A program made the position numbers and the translations under genes. A DNA stretch of 64,000 bases, from assembly GCA_007121455.1 (NCBI GenBank), contig SKKN01000003.1, positions 124,001-188,000 of the forward strand. The letters run 5' to 3'. The notes beneath the pieces are model-generated. The model worked only from the letters and a program-made list of their open reading frames with translations, did not search any database and had not been told where the DNA came from. This DNA is from Gemmatimonadota bacterium (lineage in GTDB: Bacteria > Gemmatimonadota > Gemmatimonadetes > Longimicrobiales > Gaopeijiaceae). Positions 32,595 through 40,360 of this stretch are shown here, in pieces. Numbering within the stretch: position 1 is the first letter of the stretch; every line of letters starts with the position of its first letter.

Positions 32595-33782
32595 ATGATG
32601 GCCGGCGCCTTCCAGGGGATCGACTTCTACGACGTCGACGGGCTCCTCGATGACGAGGAGCGGATGACCCGGGACATGGTGCGCGAGTGGGTCGATGACC
32701 GACTCCTCCCGATCATCGAGGAGGCGTACGTCGAACGACGCTTTCCGACCGAGATCGTTCCCGAGCTCGGCACGCTCGGGATGCTCGGCGCGAACCTCCC
32801 GGAAGAGTACGGATGCGCGGGGCTGAACAACGTCGCGTACGGTTTGATCATGCAGGAGCTGGAGCGGGGCGATTCCGGGATCCGCTCCTTCGCCTCGGTG
32901 CAGGGCGCGCTGGTGATGTACCCGATCTACGCATTCGGAAGTGAGGCCCAGAAGCGCGACTGGCTTCCGCGCCTCCAGTCCGGGGATGCGATCGGGTGCT
33001 TTGGGTTGACCGAGCCCGACTACGGATCCAACCCCGCCGGCATGATCACGACCGCACAGAAAACGGCCGATGGATGGGTGCTGAACGGGACGAAGATGTG
33101 GATCACGAACGGATCCATGGCGGATGTCGCGGTGATCTGGGCCCAGACGGGAGAAGTCGGCGATGTGCCGGGCATCCGGGGGTTCCTCGTCGAGACGGAT
33201 ACCCCGGGCTTCTCGGCTCGGGACCAGAAGGGGAAGCTCTCCCTTCTGGCATCCGACACGAGCGAGCTCCACCTGGCCGACGTGGAGGTCGGGGACGCGG
33301 CACTCCTTCCGGAGTCGAGGGGGCTCAAGAGCCCGCTCATGTGCCTGACGCAGGCCCGCTACGGGATCGCCTGGGGCGCGGTGGGCGCCGCAATGGCATG
33401 CCTCGACGAGGCGGTCCGGTATGCGAAGGAGCGGAAGATGTTCGACGGGCCGATCGGCGGAAAACAGATTCAGCAGGTACGACTCGCGGACATGCTGACC
33501 CAGCTCACCCAGGGCCAGCTCCTCGCGCTTCGCCTCGGGCGTCTGAAGGACGAGGGCACGATGACCCCTCAGCAGGTCTCCCTCGCGAAACGCGCCAACG
33601 TGGACATGGCGTGCGATACGGCTCGGGAGGCGAGGCGGCTACTGGGAGCGAACGGGATCCTCGTCGAGTACGCCTCGATGCGGCACATGGCGAACCTCGA
33701 GTCCGTCTATACCTATGAGGGCACGCACGACATCCACTCTCTGATCCTCGGGCAGGCCCTCACGGGCCTCTCCGCGTTCTGA
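32595..33782 (+). CDS. Acyl-CoA dehydrogenase, glutaryl-CoA dehydrogenase-like
   Basis: 395 aa. ACAD fold with FAD/substrate motifs CFGLTEPDYGSNPAG, KMWITNG, and the C-terminal MRHMANLESVYTYEGTHDIHSLILGQALTG, where the Glu of YEGT is the catalytic base. This end and ANGILVEYASMRHM are typical of GcdH, which oxidises and decarboxylates glutaryl-CoA to crotonyl-CoA. An enzyme for another C5 dicarboxyl-CoA is possible in this context. ATG at 32595 or 32598. Placed right behind the TAXI receptor; it meets the MmgE/PrpD gene tail to tail with 3 nt between. Confidence 0.85.
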   Translation: MMAGAFQGIDFYDVDGLLDDEERMTRDMVREWVDDRLLPIIEEAYVERRFPTEIVPELGTLGMLGANLPEEYGCAGLNNVAYGLIMQELERGDSGIRSFASVQGALVMYPIYAFGSEAQKRDWLPRLQSGDAIGCFGLTEPDYGSNPAGMITTAQKTADGWVLNGTKMWITNGSMADVAVIWAQTGEVGDVPGIRGFLVETDTPGFSARDQKGKLSLLASDTSELHLADVEVGDAALLPESRGLKSPLMCLTQARYGIAWGAVGAAMACLDEAVRYAKERKMFDGPIGGKQIQQVRLADMLTQLTQGQLLALRLGRLKDEGTMTPQQVSLAKRANVDMACDTAREARRLLGANGILVEYASMRHMANLESVYTYEGTHDIHSLILGQALTGLSAF

Positions 33783-33785
33783 AGC

Positions 33786-35129
33786 TCAGAACGTCTCAGG
33801 GGGCCAGGGGAGAGCGAACGCGGATGCGTTCTCCGGAAGGTGCCGACAGTCGCGAAGTAGCTCTTCAGTTTCGGCCTCCCCGAGTCCCCCGGCTTCGAGA
33901 AGGTGCACGACCTTTTCGTTGAGGTCCTCGTCCGAAAGAGGGGCCGCTGGATCCCCCGGGGCCTCCGTTCGGACGGAGGAGACGGCCTTCCCTCCACCGG
34001 ACGGCTGGACGGTCACCTCCGCACCCCACTGCTCGGGGTACCGGGCGTCGAAGGAAGGTGAGCCGGTCACCCGGATTTTCGCCGCGAGCCGCCGTACCCG
34101 GGGATCTTCGAGGCGCTCCTCGAACAGCTCCAGATCGACCTCCCCGAGGACCAGCGCCGCCGCGACGCAGAACTGCATGCTGAACTTCGCATCGTACGAG
34201 GTCCTGGGATCGGGGGCGTCCACGATGTGAAGCCCGGCCGTGTAGGTCTTCACGTGAACGTTCTCCACTTTGGCGGCAGCGCCGGTCCCCTCCCTCGAGT
34301 CCAACCGACCCTTCACTTCGAGTGCCGCGGCGATCGCCGGGTGGATGTGGCCGCAGCACGGATACGGTTTGAGGGAGGTGTCGAGGAGCTTCCAGCGGGG
34401 AGCGGGCTCGAGGAGGGCTTCCGGGTTCGGATCGGGGCAGAGGCCCCGGAGGAAGCCGTGGTCTCCCTCGAGGATGGTCTCCGGCCCCGTGAAGCCATGG
34501 CGGCCGAGCAGCGCGGAACGAAGCCCGGCGGCAGCGGCATGTCCCGGGTGAAGGTGCTTCGACATGGAGGCATCGGTGCGGAACTCCCACAGGCCTGCAG
34601 CCTGTGTACCCGCGTTGCCGAACGCCCAGACCCATTCCTCTTCCTCGAGGTCGAGCATCTGCGCGGCCGTCGCCGCCGCTCCGAAGACCCCGGCCGTGGC
34701 CGTGGTGTGGAAGGTGTGGTAGTGCGCGGGGCCGACGGCGGAACCCACCCGAATCATCGCCTCGTATCCGGCGAGGACCCCGTTCAGGATCGCGACTCCC
34801 TCCAGACCCTCCTCGTGCCCGAGGAGGAGCGCCGTTGGCACCACCACGCATGCCGGGTGGGTCACCGAGCCCTTATGGAGGTCGTCCGTCTCGGTGATGT
34901 GGGAGAGCGCAGCCGCGAGAAAGACCCGGCTCTCCAGGTCCCGGGCAGCACTGCCATAGGCGGAGAGGGCGCGTCCCGGCTCCGTAGGCCCTCCCGCCAC
35001 GAAGGAGCCGAGCCAGTCCCGTACGAAACGTTCCGCCTGGAGCCGGTCCTGATCGGAGGGCTCCTTGCGGCGAATCATTTGCGCGAGGCGCCGGGTGAGG
35101 GAAGGGTGACTCGACGGGCTCGAGGTCAT
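33786..35129 (-). CDS. MmgE/PrpD family protein
   Basis: 447 aa. MmgE/PrpD fold: N-terminal all-helical domain with ALSHITETDDLHKGSVTHPA and later KPYPCCGHIHPAI, then the smaller alpha/beta domain (VENVHVKTYTAGL). Known relatives are 2-methylcitrate dehydratase and cis-aconitate decarboxylase, the enzyme that makes itaconate; most members are uncharacterised. An isomerase, dehydratase or decarboxylase acting on a C5/C6 polycarboxylate fits the neighbours. ATG overlaps the stop of the upstream hydratase gene (ATGA), so translation is coupled. Confidence 0.85.
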   Translation of the reverse strand: MTSSPSSHPSLTRRLAQMIRRKEPSDQDRLQAERFVRDWLGSFVAGGPTEPGRALSAYGSAARDLESRVFLAAALSHITETDDLHKGSVTHPACVVVPTALLLGHEEGLEGVAILNGVLAGYEAMIRVGSAVGPAHYHTFHTTATAGVFGAAATAAQMLDLEEEEWVWAFGNAGTQAAGLWEFRTDASMSKHLHPGHAAAAGLRSALLGRHGFTGPETILEGDHGFLRGLCPDPNPEALLEPAPRWKLLDTSLKPYPCCGHIHPAIAAALEVKGRLDSREGTGAAAKVENVHVKTYTAGLHIVDAPDPRTSYDAKFSMQFCVAAALVLGEVDLELFEERLEDPRVRRLAAKIRVTGSPSFDARYPEQWGAEVTVQPSGGGKAVSSVRTEAPGDPAAPLSDEDLNEKVVHLLEAGGLGEAETEELLRDCRHLPENASAFALPWPPETF

Positions 35130-35995
35130 GGGACGATCCCCCACCGGGCCTCCATCACGAGGCCGCCATCGCTCGAAGCACCCCAGAGCGGGACGGTGCC
35201 GTCCGCGCTCCTGGCCCCTCCGTGCAGGTGCAGCTCCTCGCCGCAGTAGAGCGGGCTTCGTGCCCGGTACTCGAACGTCAGGGTCCCGGAAGCGAGCTGC
35301 TTGGCGCGGCGACTCGCCGCATCGAGCAGGAGAAGCGCCAGGAGGGGGGCGTGGACGACGGTGTCCCGCAGGCCCTCGACCTCCTGCGCATAGCGGCGGT
35401 CGTAGTGGATCCGGTGGCCGTTGAAGGTGAGAGCGGAGAAGCGGAAGAGGCTGACGTCGTCCGGAAGGAATCGCTCCTCCCAGGCGGAGGCCTCCGGTGC
35501 GGCGGGCCGCCGGGTGGCCGCCGTGCCGCTCCGGTCCCGCCGAAGGTAGACCAGGTTCTGGACCTCCTCGACCGCGGTCCCGCCGGCGTCCTCGATGCGG
35601 TGGTGTACGGCGACGAACACGAGCGGGCCCGTCCGCCCTTCCTTCTCCTCCACGGACTCGATCCGGGATGTCTTCCGGATCTTCTCGCCCACGACGAGCG
35701 GGCGCAGAAAGGAGAGGCTCCCCCCGGCCCACATCCGGTTGGGGAGGGGAACGGGAGGAAGGAAGCTTCCCCGCTTCTCATGGCCGTCCTCCGCCACATT
35801 GGAGCGCTTCGGGCAGGGCTTGAAGTAGAGCCAGTGCCACCCGAAGGGGAGCAGATCCCCCGCTTCGACCCCGTCCGGGTCCCGGTCGAGCAGGGCGTGC
35901 ATCGCGCGGACGGGGAAGAGCGTCGCGGTATCCTCCTGGGCCCGCTCTCTCCCGGTCCACGATCCGAGGTTTTTGTCGTTCACCCGATTCTCCAT
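35126..35995 (-). CDS. Itaconyl/mesaconyl-CoA hydratase-like protein (FAS1-like dehydratase, double hot-dog)
   Basis: 289 aa. N-terminal half has WHWLYFKPCPKRSNVAEDGH and PPVPLPNRMWAGG; C-terminal half has the hydratase motif FSALTFNGHRIHYDRRYA, then VVHAPLLALLLLD. These are hallmarks of the HTD2/FAS1-like hydratases that include mesaconyl-C4-CoA hydratase of the 3-hydroxypropionate bicycle and itaconyl-CoA hydratase (Ich, RipB) of itaconate breakdown. It probably hydrates itaconyl-CoA or mesaconyl-CoA to citramalyl-CoA in the cytoplasm. ATG at 35995 has GGAGGA upstream; a GTG one codon earlier is possible. Neighbours: lyase upstream, MmgE/PrpD coupled downstream. Confidence 0.85.
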   Translation of the reverse strand: MENRVNDKNLGSWTGRERAQEDTATLFPVRAMHALLDRDPDGVEAGDLLPFGWHWLYFKPCPKRSNVAEDGHEKRGSFLPPVPLPNRMWAGGSLSFLRPLVVGEKIRKTSRIESVEEKEGRTGPLVFVAVHHRIEDAGGTAVEEVQNLVYLRRDRSGTAATRRPAAPEASAWEERFLPDDVSLFRFSALTFNGHRIHYDRRYAQEVEGLRDTVVHAPLLALLLLDAASRRAKQLASGTLTFEYRARSPLYCGEELHLHGGARSADGTVPLWGASSDGGLVMEARWGIVP

Positions 35996-36095
35996 CACCC
36001 CCTATCCTCCATCACAGGGTACGGCTCCTGAGAGTGCTCCTTCATGAGAGGCGGCTGCTGCGAGGGCCGGCATGACGGGTGTGACGGTCCCCTCT

Positions 36096-36968
36096 TTATG
36101 CATCGTTCGGTCGAGGGACGAGCGCCAGCGTCCTCCGGGCTGCTGCCACCACGGGTGCGTCCACCATCCCGCCGCCGACCGAGACGGCGCCTCCTCCGTG
36201 TCGATCCCACTCCTCGACGATTCGGCGCGCCCGGTCGATCTCCTCTGCGGACGGAGTGAAGGCCCGGTGGATGGGGAGGACCTGGTCCGGGTGAAGGGCG
36301 ATCTTCCCGACGAAGCCGAGTGCACGAGACCGTTCTGCCTCCCGCTCCAGGCTGTCGAGGTCCCGGAAGTCGGGGAAGGGCATGTCGACGGCCGGTATCG
36401 TTTGGAGCGCAGCGGCGTGCACGATCCGGGAGCGTGCGTAGAGGAGGCTGTCCCACTCCGTGGAAGAGCCGAGCTCGGTTGAGAGGTCGATGCCCCCGAA
36501 TACGAGGAAGGCGACCCGGGGAGAGCCCCCGGCGATGTCGAACACCCGGTGGAGCCCTTCCGCAGTCTCGATCAACGGGGCGAGGGGGACGCCTGGCTCA
36601 GGCCCCAGGGCGTCCTCCACCTGCCGAAGGTCATCGGGGCCGCCGACCTTGGGGATGAGGATGGCGGAGGGCGGCATGGGCGTGCTTCCGAGGGCCCGGA
36701 GGTCGGCCGTTCCCACGTCCGTCGCTGCCGGATTGACCCGAACGAGCACGGCCGGCCCCCCGGTCGACCGCTCCTCGAGCATGCGAAGGGTCGTGGCGCG
36801 AGCCTTCTCCTTGCTCTTCAGGGGGACGGCGTCCTCGAGGTCGATGCAGACGGCATCGGCCTCCGAGGCGAGCGCTTTCGCGAAGAGGCGTTCCTGGTGC
36901 CCCGGAAAAAAGAGGACGCTGCGGAGGGGTCTTGCGGTCCGAAGAGAGGTGGCCTCCGCTTCAGCCAT
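36096..36968 (-). CDS. HpcH/HpaI aldolase / citrate-lyase-beta family, citramalyl-CoA-lyase-like
   Basis: 290 aa. TIM-barrel CitE-like motifs: RSVLFFPGHQERL near the N-terminus, AVCIDLEDAVPLKSKEKAR (Mg site), VRVNP, PLIETAEGL (second metal ligand) and GKIALHPDQV near the end. Family members split citramalyl-CoA, malyl-CoA or methylmalyl-CoA. Beside the hydratase it would convert citramalyl-CoA to pyruvate and acetyl-CoA, like Ccl/RipC of itaconate degradation. The start ATG shares one base with the stop of the acyl-CoA dehydrogenase (TGATG). Confidence 0.85.
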   Translation of the reverse strand: MAEAEATSLRTARPLRSVLFFPGHQERLFAKALASEADAVCIDLEDAVPLKSKEKARATTLRMLEERSTGGPAVLVRVNPAATDVGTADLRALGSTPMPPSAILIPKVGGPDDLRQVEDALGPEPGVPLAPLIETAEGLHRVFDIAGGSPRVAFLVFGGIDLSTELGSSTEWDSLLYARSRIVHAAALQTIPAVDMPFPDFRDLDSLEREAERSRALGFVGKIALHPDQVLPIHRAFTPSAEEIDRARRIVEEWDRHGGGAVSVGGGMVDAPVVAAARRTLALVPRPNDA

Positions 36969-38110
36969 CAGAACGACCGCGGCATCCCGAGCACGTGCTG
37001 GCCGATGTAGCTGAGCACCATGTTGTTCGAAATGGGGGCGACCATGTACAGCCGAGCCTCGCGGAACTTCCGCTCGATCCCGTATTCTTCCGCGAAGCCG
37101 TACCCCCCGAAGGCGTCCATGGCAACGTTCGCCGCATCCCAGGCGGCTTCTGCGGCGAGAAGCTTGGCCATGTTGGCCTCTGCACCGCACGCCTCGCCCC
37201 GGTCGTACCTTCGGACGGCTTCGTCCCGCATCGCGGCGGCGCCCCGGATCCCCACATACGCCTTCGCGATCGGAAACTGGACCCCCTGGTTCGCACCGAT
37301 CGGACGGCCGAAGACGACGCGTTCCCCCGCGTACTGCTTCGCACGATCCGTGAAGTAGAGGCCGTCCCCCACGGACTCGGAAGCGAGGAGGATCCGCTCC
37401 GCGTTCATCCCGCCGAGGATGTAGCGGAAGCCCTCCCCTTCCTCTCCAATCCGGTTCTCCACCGGAATCTCCAGCTCGTCGAGAAAGAGTTCGTTCGTCT
37501 CGTGGTTGATCATCGCTTCGATCGGCCGGACCTCCATCCGATTCTCCGGGACGTCGCGGAGGTCCACCACGAAGACGCTCATTCCCTTCGTCTTTTTCTC
37601 GACCTCCTCCAAGGGCGTCGTGCGGGCGAGGAGAATCATCAGGTCCGAGTGCTGGACTCGTGAGATGAAAATCTTCTTCCCCGACACGACGTACTTGTCC
37701 CCTTGCCTGTGCGCAAAGGTGCTGATCGCGGTGGTGTCGGAGCCCGCGTCGGGCTCGGTCACTGCAAAGGCCTGGAGGCGGAGGGTGCCGTCCGCGATGC
37801 CGGGGAGGTAGCGTGCCTTCTGGTCGTCCGAGCCATACCGGAGGAGAGTTCCCATCGTGTACATCTGGGCGTGGCAGGCCGCCGCGTTCCCACCCGATCG
37901 GTTGATCTCCTCCAGAATGATGCACGCTTCACGGATGCCGAGGCCCGATCCGCCATACTCCTCGGGGATGAGGCAAGCGAGATAGCCCGCCTCCGTGAGC
38001 TCGGCTACGAACGCGTCCGGATAGCTTCGGGTGCGATCCACGCGCTGCCAATAGTCGTTCGGGTACCGGGAGCAAAGCTCCCGCACCGCATCGCGAAGCT
38101 GCGCCTCCAT
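36968..38110 (-). CDS. Acyl-CoA dehydrogenase family protein without the canonical YEGT motif
   Basis: 380 aa, full ACAD length. Good N-terminal and middle motifs: LIPEEYGGSGLG, AFAVTEPDAGSDT, KIFISRV, AMDAFGGYGFAEEYGIERKFREARL. Where typical enzymes have YEGT with the catalytic Glu, this one reads MVAPISNNMVLSYIGQHVLG. The base must therefore sit elsewhere, as in some ACAD subfamilies, or the reaction differs. The subfamily with this ending often lies beside Ich- and Ccl-like genes. AAGGAG is 5 nt before the ATG at 38110. First gene of a minus-strand unit down to 33786. Confidence 0.85.
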   Translation of the reverse strand: MEAQLRDAVRELCSRYPNDYWQRVDRTRSYPDAFVAELTEAGYLACLIPEEYGGSGLGIREACIILEEINRSGGNAAACHAQMYTMGTLLRYGSDDQKARYLPGIADGTLRLQAFAVTEPDAGSDTTAISTFAHRQGDKYVVSGKKIFISRVQHSDLMILLARTTPLEEVEKKTKGMSVFVVDLRDVPENRMEVRPIEAMINHETNELFLDELEIPVENRIGEEGEGFRYILGGMNAERILLASESVGDGLYFTDRAKQYAGERVVFGRPIGANQGVQFPIAKAYVGIRGAAAMRDEAVRRYDRGEACGAEANMAKLLAAEAAWDAANVAMDAFGGYGFAEEYGIERKFREARLYMVAPISNNMVLSYIGQHVLGMPRSF

Positions 38111-38140
38111 TGGATCTCCTTCTGCGCGGGAAGAGATGGG

Positions 38141-38629
38141 TCACCAGCCTCCCGCGGGGAGGCGGCTCTCCAGATCGATCGGCCCGCCGGGCCGGGTCGC
38201 GTCTCCGCCCTCGTCGATGACCAGGGCGAAGACAGCGGCGGCCAAAACGGCGCCCACGGCTCCGGTCAGCATGAGGGTGCGGCCTCGATCGAGCTCTTTC
38301 CGCTCCACCTCCAGAATCGACTGGACCGGGATCTCCACGCGCTGGCGGAACGTCTGGACCCTCGCTCCCGCCAGCTCGGAGGCGACGCTCATGTCCATCG
38401 ACAGCGTCTCGTTCGAGCGTTCGGCGACGATCCCCTCGACCATGCGCGGGTTCCTCCGCTCCCTTCCGACGAGCTCCTCGAGGCGCTCCGCCTCCGCGAG
38501 GGAAACCCGGGCCCGAACCTCATGCAGAGGTGAAACCTCCTCCAGGTTCAGTGGGGTGTACGTGTAACACCCTCCGAGAGGCACGGCGACCAGCACGAAC
38601 AATCCCATGAAGATCCGGCGCATTGCCAT
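38141..38629 (-). CDS. Small lipoprotein with C-terminal transmembrane helix
   Basis: 162 aa from the ATG at 38629 with GGAGG 6-10 nt upstream (38635 and 38623 are other in-frame ATGs). Lipobox VPLGGCYTYTPL (Cys about residue 20). Then an Arg/Glu-rich domain, HEVRARVSLAEAERLEELVG, and a beta-like QRVEIPVQSILEVERKELD, followed by one hydrophobic helix, TLMLTGAVGAVLAAAVFALVI, and a short tail. This organisation (lipid anchor plus RVEIPxxxI...VE and a late helix) is common in Gemmatimonadota proteins of unknown function. 30 nt separate its end from the ACAD start. Confidence 0.75.
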   Translation of the reverse strand: MAMRRIFMGLFVLVAVPLGGCYTYTPLNLEEVSPLHEVRARVSLAEAERLEELVGRERRNPRMVEGIVAERSNETLSMDMSVASELAGARVQTFRQRVEIPVQSILEVERKELDRGRTLMLTGAVGAVLAAAVFALVIDEGGDATRPGGPIDLESRLPAGGW

Positions 38630-38769
38630 GTCCATCCTCCAGGAGTGATGAAGTGATTCGGGGCCGAGGGGCGGGAGGGCCGCGCCGGACAGCGTGACCG
38701 GCGACACGGTACGGCGCCGAGCGCGCCGTCGCAACACCTCCCCGGCCCTTTCGGCGTCGACCGGGCTGC

Positions 38770-38798
38770 TTGCTTTCTACCCCGATGGGTGGTAATTC
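38770..38798 (+). promoter_or_regulatory. Possible promoter of the first NHL lipoprotein gene
   Basis: TTGCTT (38770-38775), 17-nt spacer, TAATTC (38793-38798), about 120 nt before the ATG at 38924. Matches to the consensus are moderate. It lies in the 294-nt divergent region between two lipoprotein genes. Confidence 0.3.
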
Positions 38799-38923
38799 GA
38801 ACATCTCTCCGATTTCGCAAGAGTCCGCCCTGTGTCCCGGAGGGTCTGAAAAAAACTCGTACCTCGGGAGGGGCGTGGTTCGCTGCACGACTCTTCCCAC
38901 CAGGATAAGGGAGTCGTGTACCG

Positions 38924-40057
38924 ATGAGGCAACCATCGAACGTCAGATCCATAGTACCCCTGCTCGCTCTCTTCGCCTTCGTGGCGTGCGCTCCCGATCA
39001 GGAGCCCGCCGAGGCTCCCGGCGCAGCGGATGATCTGACTCCGGCCCCGAGCTTCGAGGCCGATGCAAATTGGCCCCAGCCCTATCCGGACCACTGGATT
39101 ATCGGGCCGGGAACCGGCATCCATGTGGACTCGCGGGACCATGTCTGGGTCCTCCACCGTCCCGAGCGGATCAGCGAGGAGGAGATCGAAGCGGCACAGG
39201 ACCCGTCGATCGAGGGTTGCTGCGAGCCCGCTCCGCCCCTGATCGAAATCGATCCGGACGGAAACGTGGTCCAGGCCTGGGGCAGCGTCGAGCCCGCCGA
39301 AGATTGGCCGCTGATGCCGCACGGAGTCTTCGTCGACCACAACGACTACGTCTGGGTCGCGACGTCGATCCACCACCAGGTGATGAAGTATACCCGTGAC
39401 GGCGAGCACCTCATGACGATCGGCGAGTTCGATCGCGCGGGACACAACAACGACACGGAGCTGCTCGGTGGATCCGCGGACATCCACGTGGACCCGGAGA
39501 CGAACGAGCTCTTCGTGGCGGATGGATACCAGAATGCCCGCGTGATCGTCTTCGATGCCGAGACCGGCGAGTACCTCCGGCACTGGGGTGCCTACGGCGA
39601 GGTGCCCGACGACGAGATCGGCCGGACGCCCCGGCAGGGCGACGATCCCCCCGCATCCGTCTTCTCGCTCGTGCACGGCGTGGGCGGATCGAACGACGGG
39701 CTGATCTATGTGGGAGACCGCACGGGGAGCCGCGTTCAGGTCTTCGAGCGCGACGGTACGTTCGTGCAGGAGCGGGTGCTGAGACCCGGGGCCGGCGCGG
39801 CCTTCGATGTGGCCTTCTCGAGCGATCCCGATCAGGAGTTCCTCTACGTCGCCGACGGCGCAGAGCACCAGATCTGGGTGCTCCGGCGGGACGACCTGGA
39901 GATCCTCGACACCTTCGGGAGCGAGGGCACGGAGTTCGGCCAGTTCGGGCGGCCCCACAACATGGCGACGGACTCGCACGGAAACATCTATGTGGCCGAG
40001 GCCGACCCGGGACGCCGGTTCCAGAAGTTCACATTCCAGGGTGAGCTCACGCCCTGA
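38924..40057 (+). CDS. NHL-repeat beta-propeller lipoprotein
   Basis: 377 aa. Lipobox FVACAPD (Cys about residue 22), acidic linker, then a six-bladed propeller with NHL-like strands: GIHVDSRDHVWVLHRP, GVFVDHNDYVWVATS, DIHVDPETNELFVADGYQNARVIVFDAETG, GLIYVGDRTGSRVQVFERDG, EFLYVADGAEHQIWVLRRD, HNMATDSHGNIYVAEAD. Two adjacent Cys occur in IEGCCEPAPPL. This fold covers PAL-type amidating lyases and other enzymes or binding proteins; catalytic residues are not evident to me. A close paralogue is at 44927-46072, with SusC/SusD between. Lipid-anchored, periplasmic or surface. Confidence 0.85.
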   Translation: MRQPSNVRSIVPLLALFAFVACAPDQEPAEAPGAADDLTPAPSFEADANWPQPYPDHWIIGPGTGIHVDSRDHVWVLHRPERISEEEIEAAQDPSIEGCCEPAPPLIEIDPDGNVVQAWGSVEPAEDWPLMPHGVFVDHNDYVWVATSIHHQVMKYTRDGEHLMTIGEFDRAGHNNDTELLGGSADIHVDPETNELFVADGYQNARVIVFDAETGEYLRHWGAYGEVPDDEIGRTPRQGDDPPASVFSLVHGVGGSNDGLIYVGDRTGSRVQVFERDGTFVQERVLRPGAGAAFDVAFSSDPDQEFLYVADGAEHQIWVLRRDDLEILDTFGSEGTEFGQFGRPHNMATDSHGNIYVAEADPGRRFQKFTFQGELTP

Positions 40058-40155
40058 AGGACGCCATCGCACGATGGAGCGGAGGGCCCCTCTCTGCGGT
40101 CGGAAATACCGTGGTACAGGGTGAGTGGATGTCGTGTGAACGGAACCAAATAAGC
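40058..40155 (+). other. Start of the 303-nt gap before the SusC gene
   Basis: The gap 40058-40360 between the NHL lipoprotein and SusC has no gene that I can support. This first part has no obvious stem-loop; the promoter below occupies its middle and about 170 nt of leader follow. Confidence 0.4.
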
Positions 40156-40185
40156 TTGACAAGGTGAACGTCGTCGGCGTACTGT
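40156..40185 (+). promoter_or_regulatory. Strong promoter candidate for the SusC/SusD pair
   Basis: TTGACA (40156-40161), 18-nt spacer, TACTGT (40180-40185), in a locally AT-rich spot. The predicted start of transcription, about 40192, leaves a leader of some 170 nt before the SusC ATG at 40361, long enough for post-transcriptional control, although no known riboswitch is recognised. Confidence 0.5.
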
Positions 40186-40360
40186 GCCGATGAGATCTAA
40201 GTTCCTGGTTGTGGCCCTCGTTCCGCCGACGATGGCCCTCCAACCGGGCGTTTTGGACAGGCAGGCCCCGCGACGGGCCCAGCACATGGGGCTTCGGACT
40301 TGCAATATGATCGGTCCGGGCATCAGGGCAGTTTTCTTTCCCATTTCCGGAGGGCCAGAC

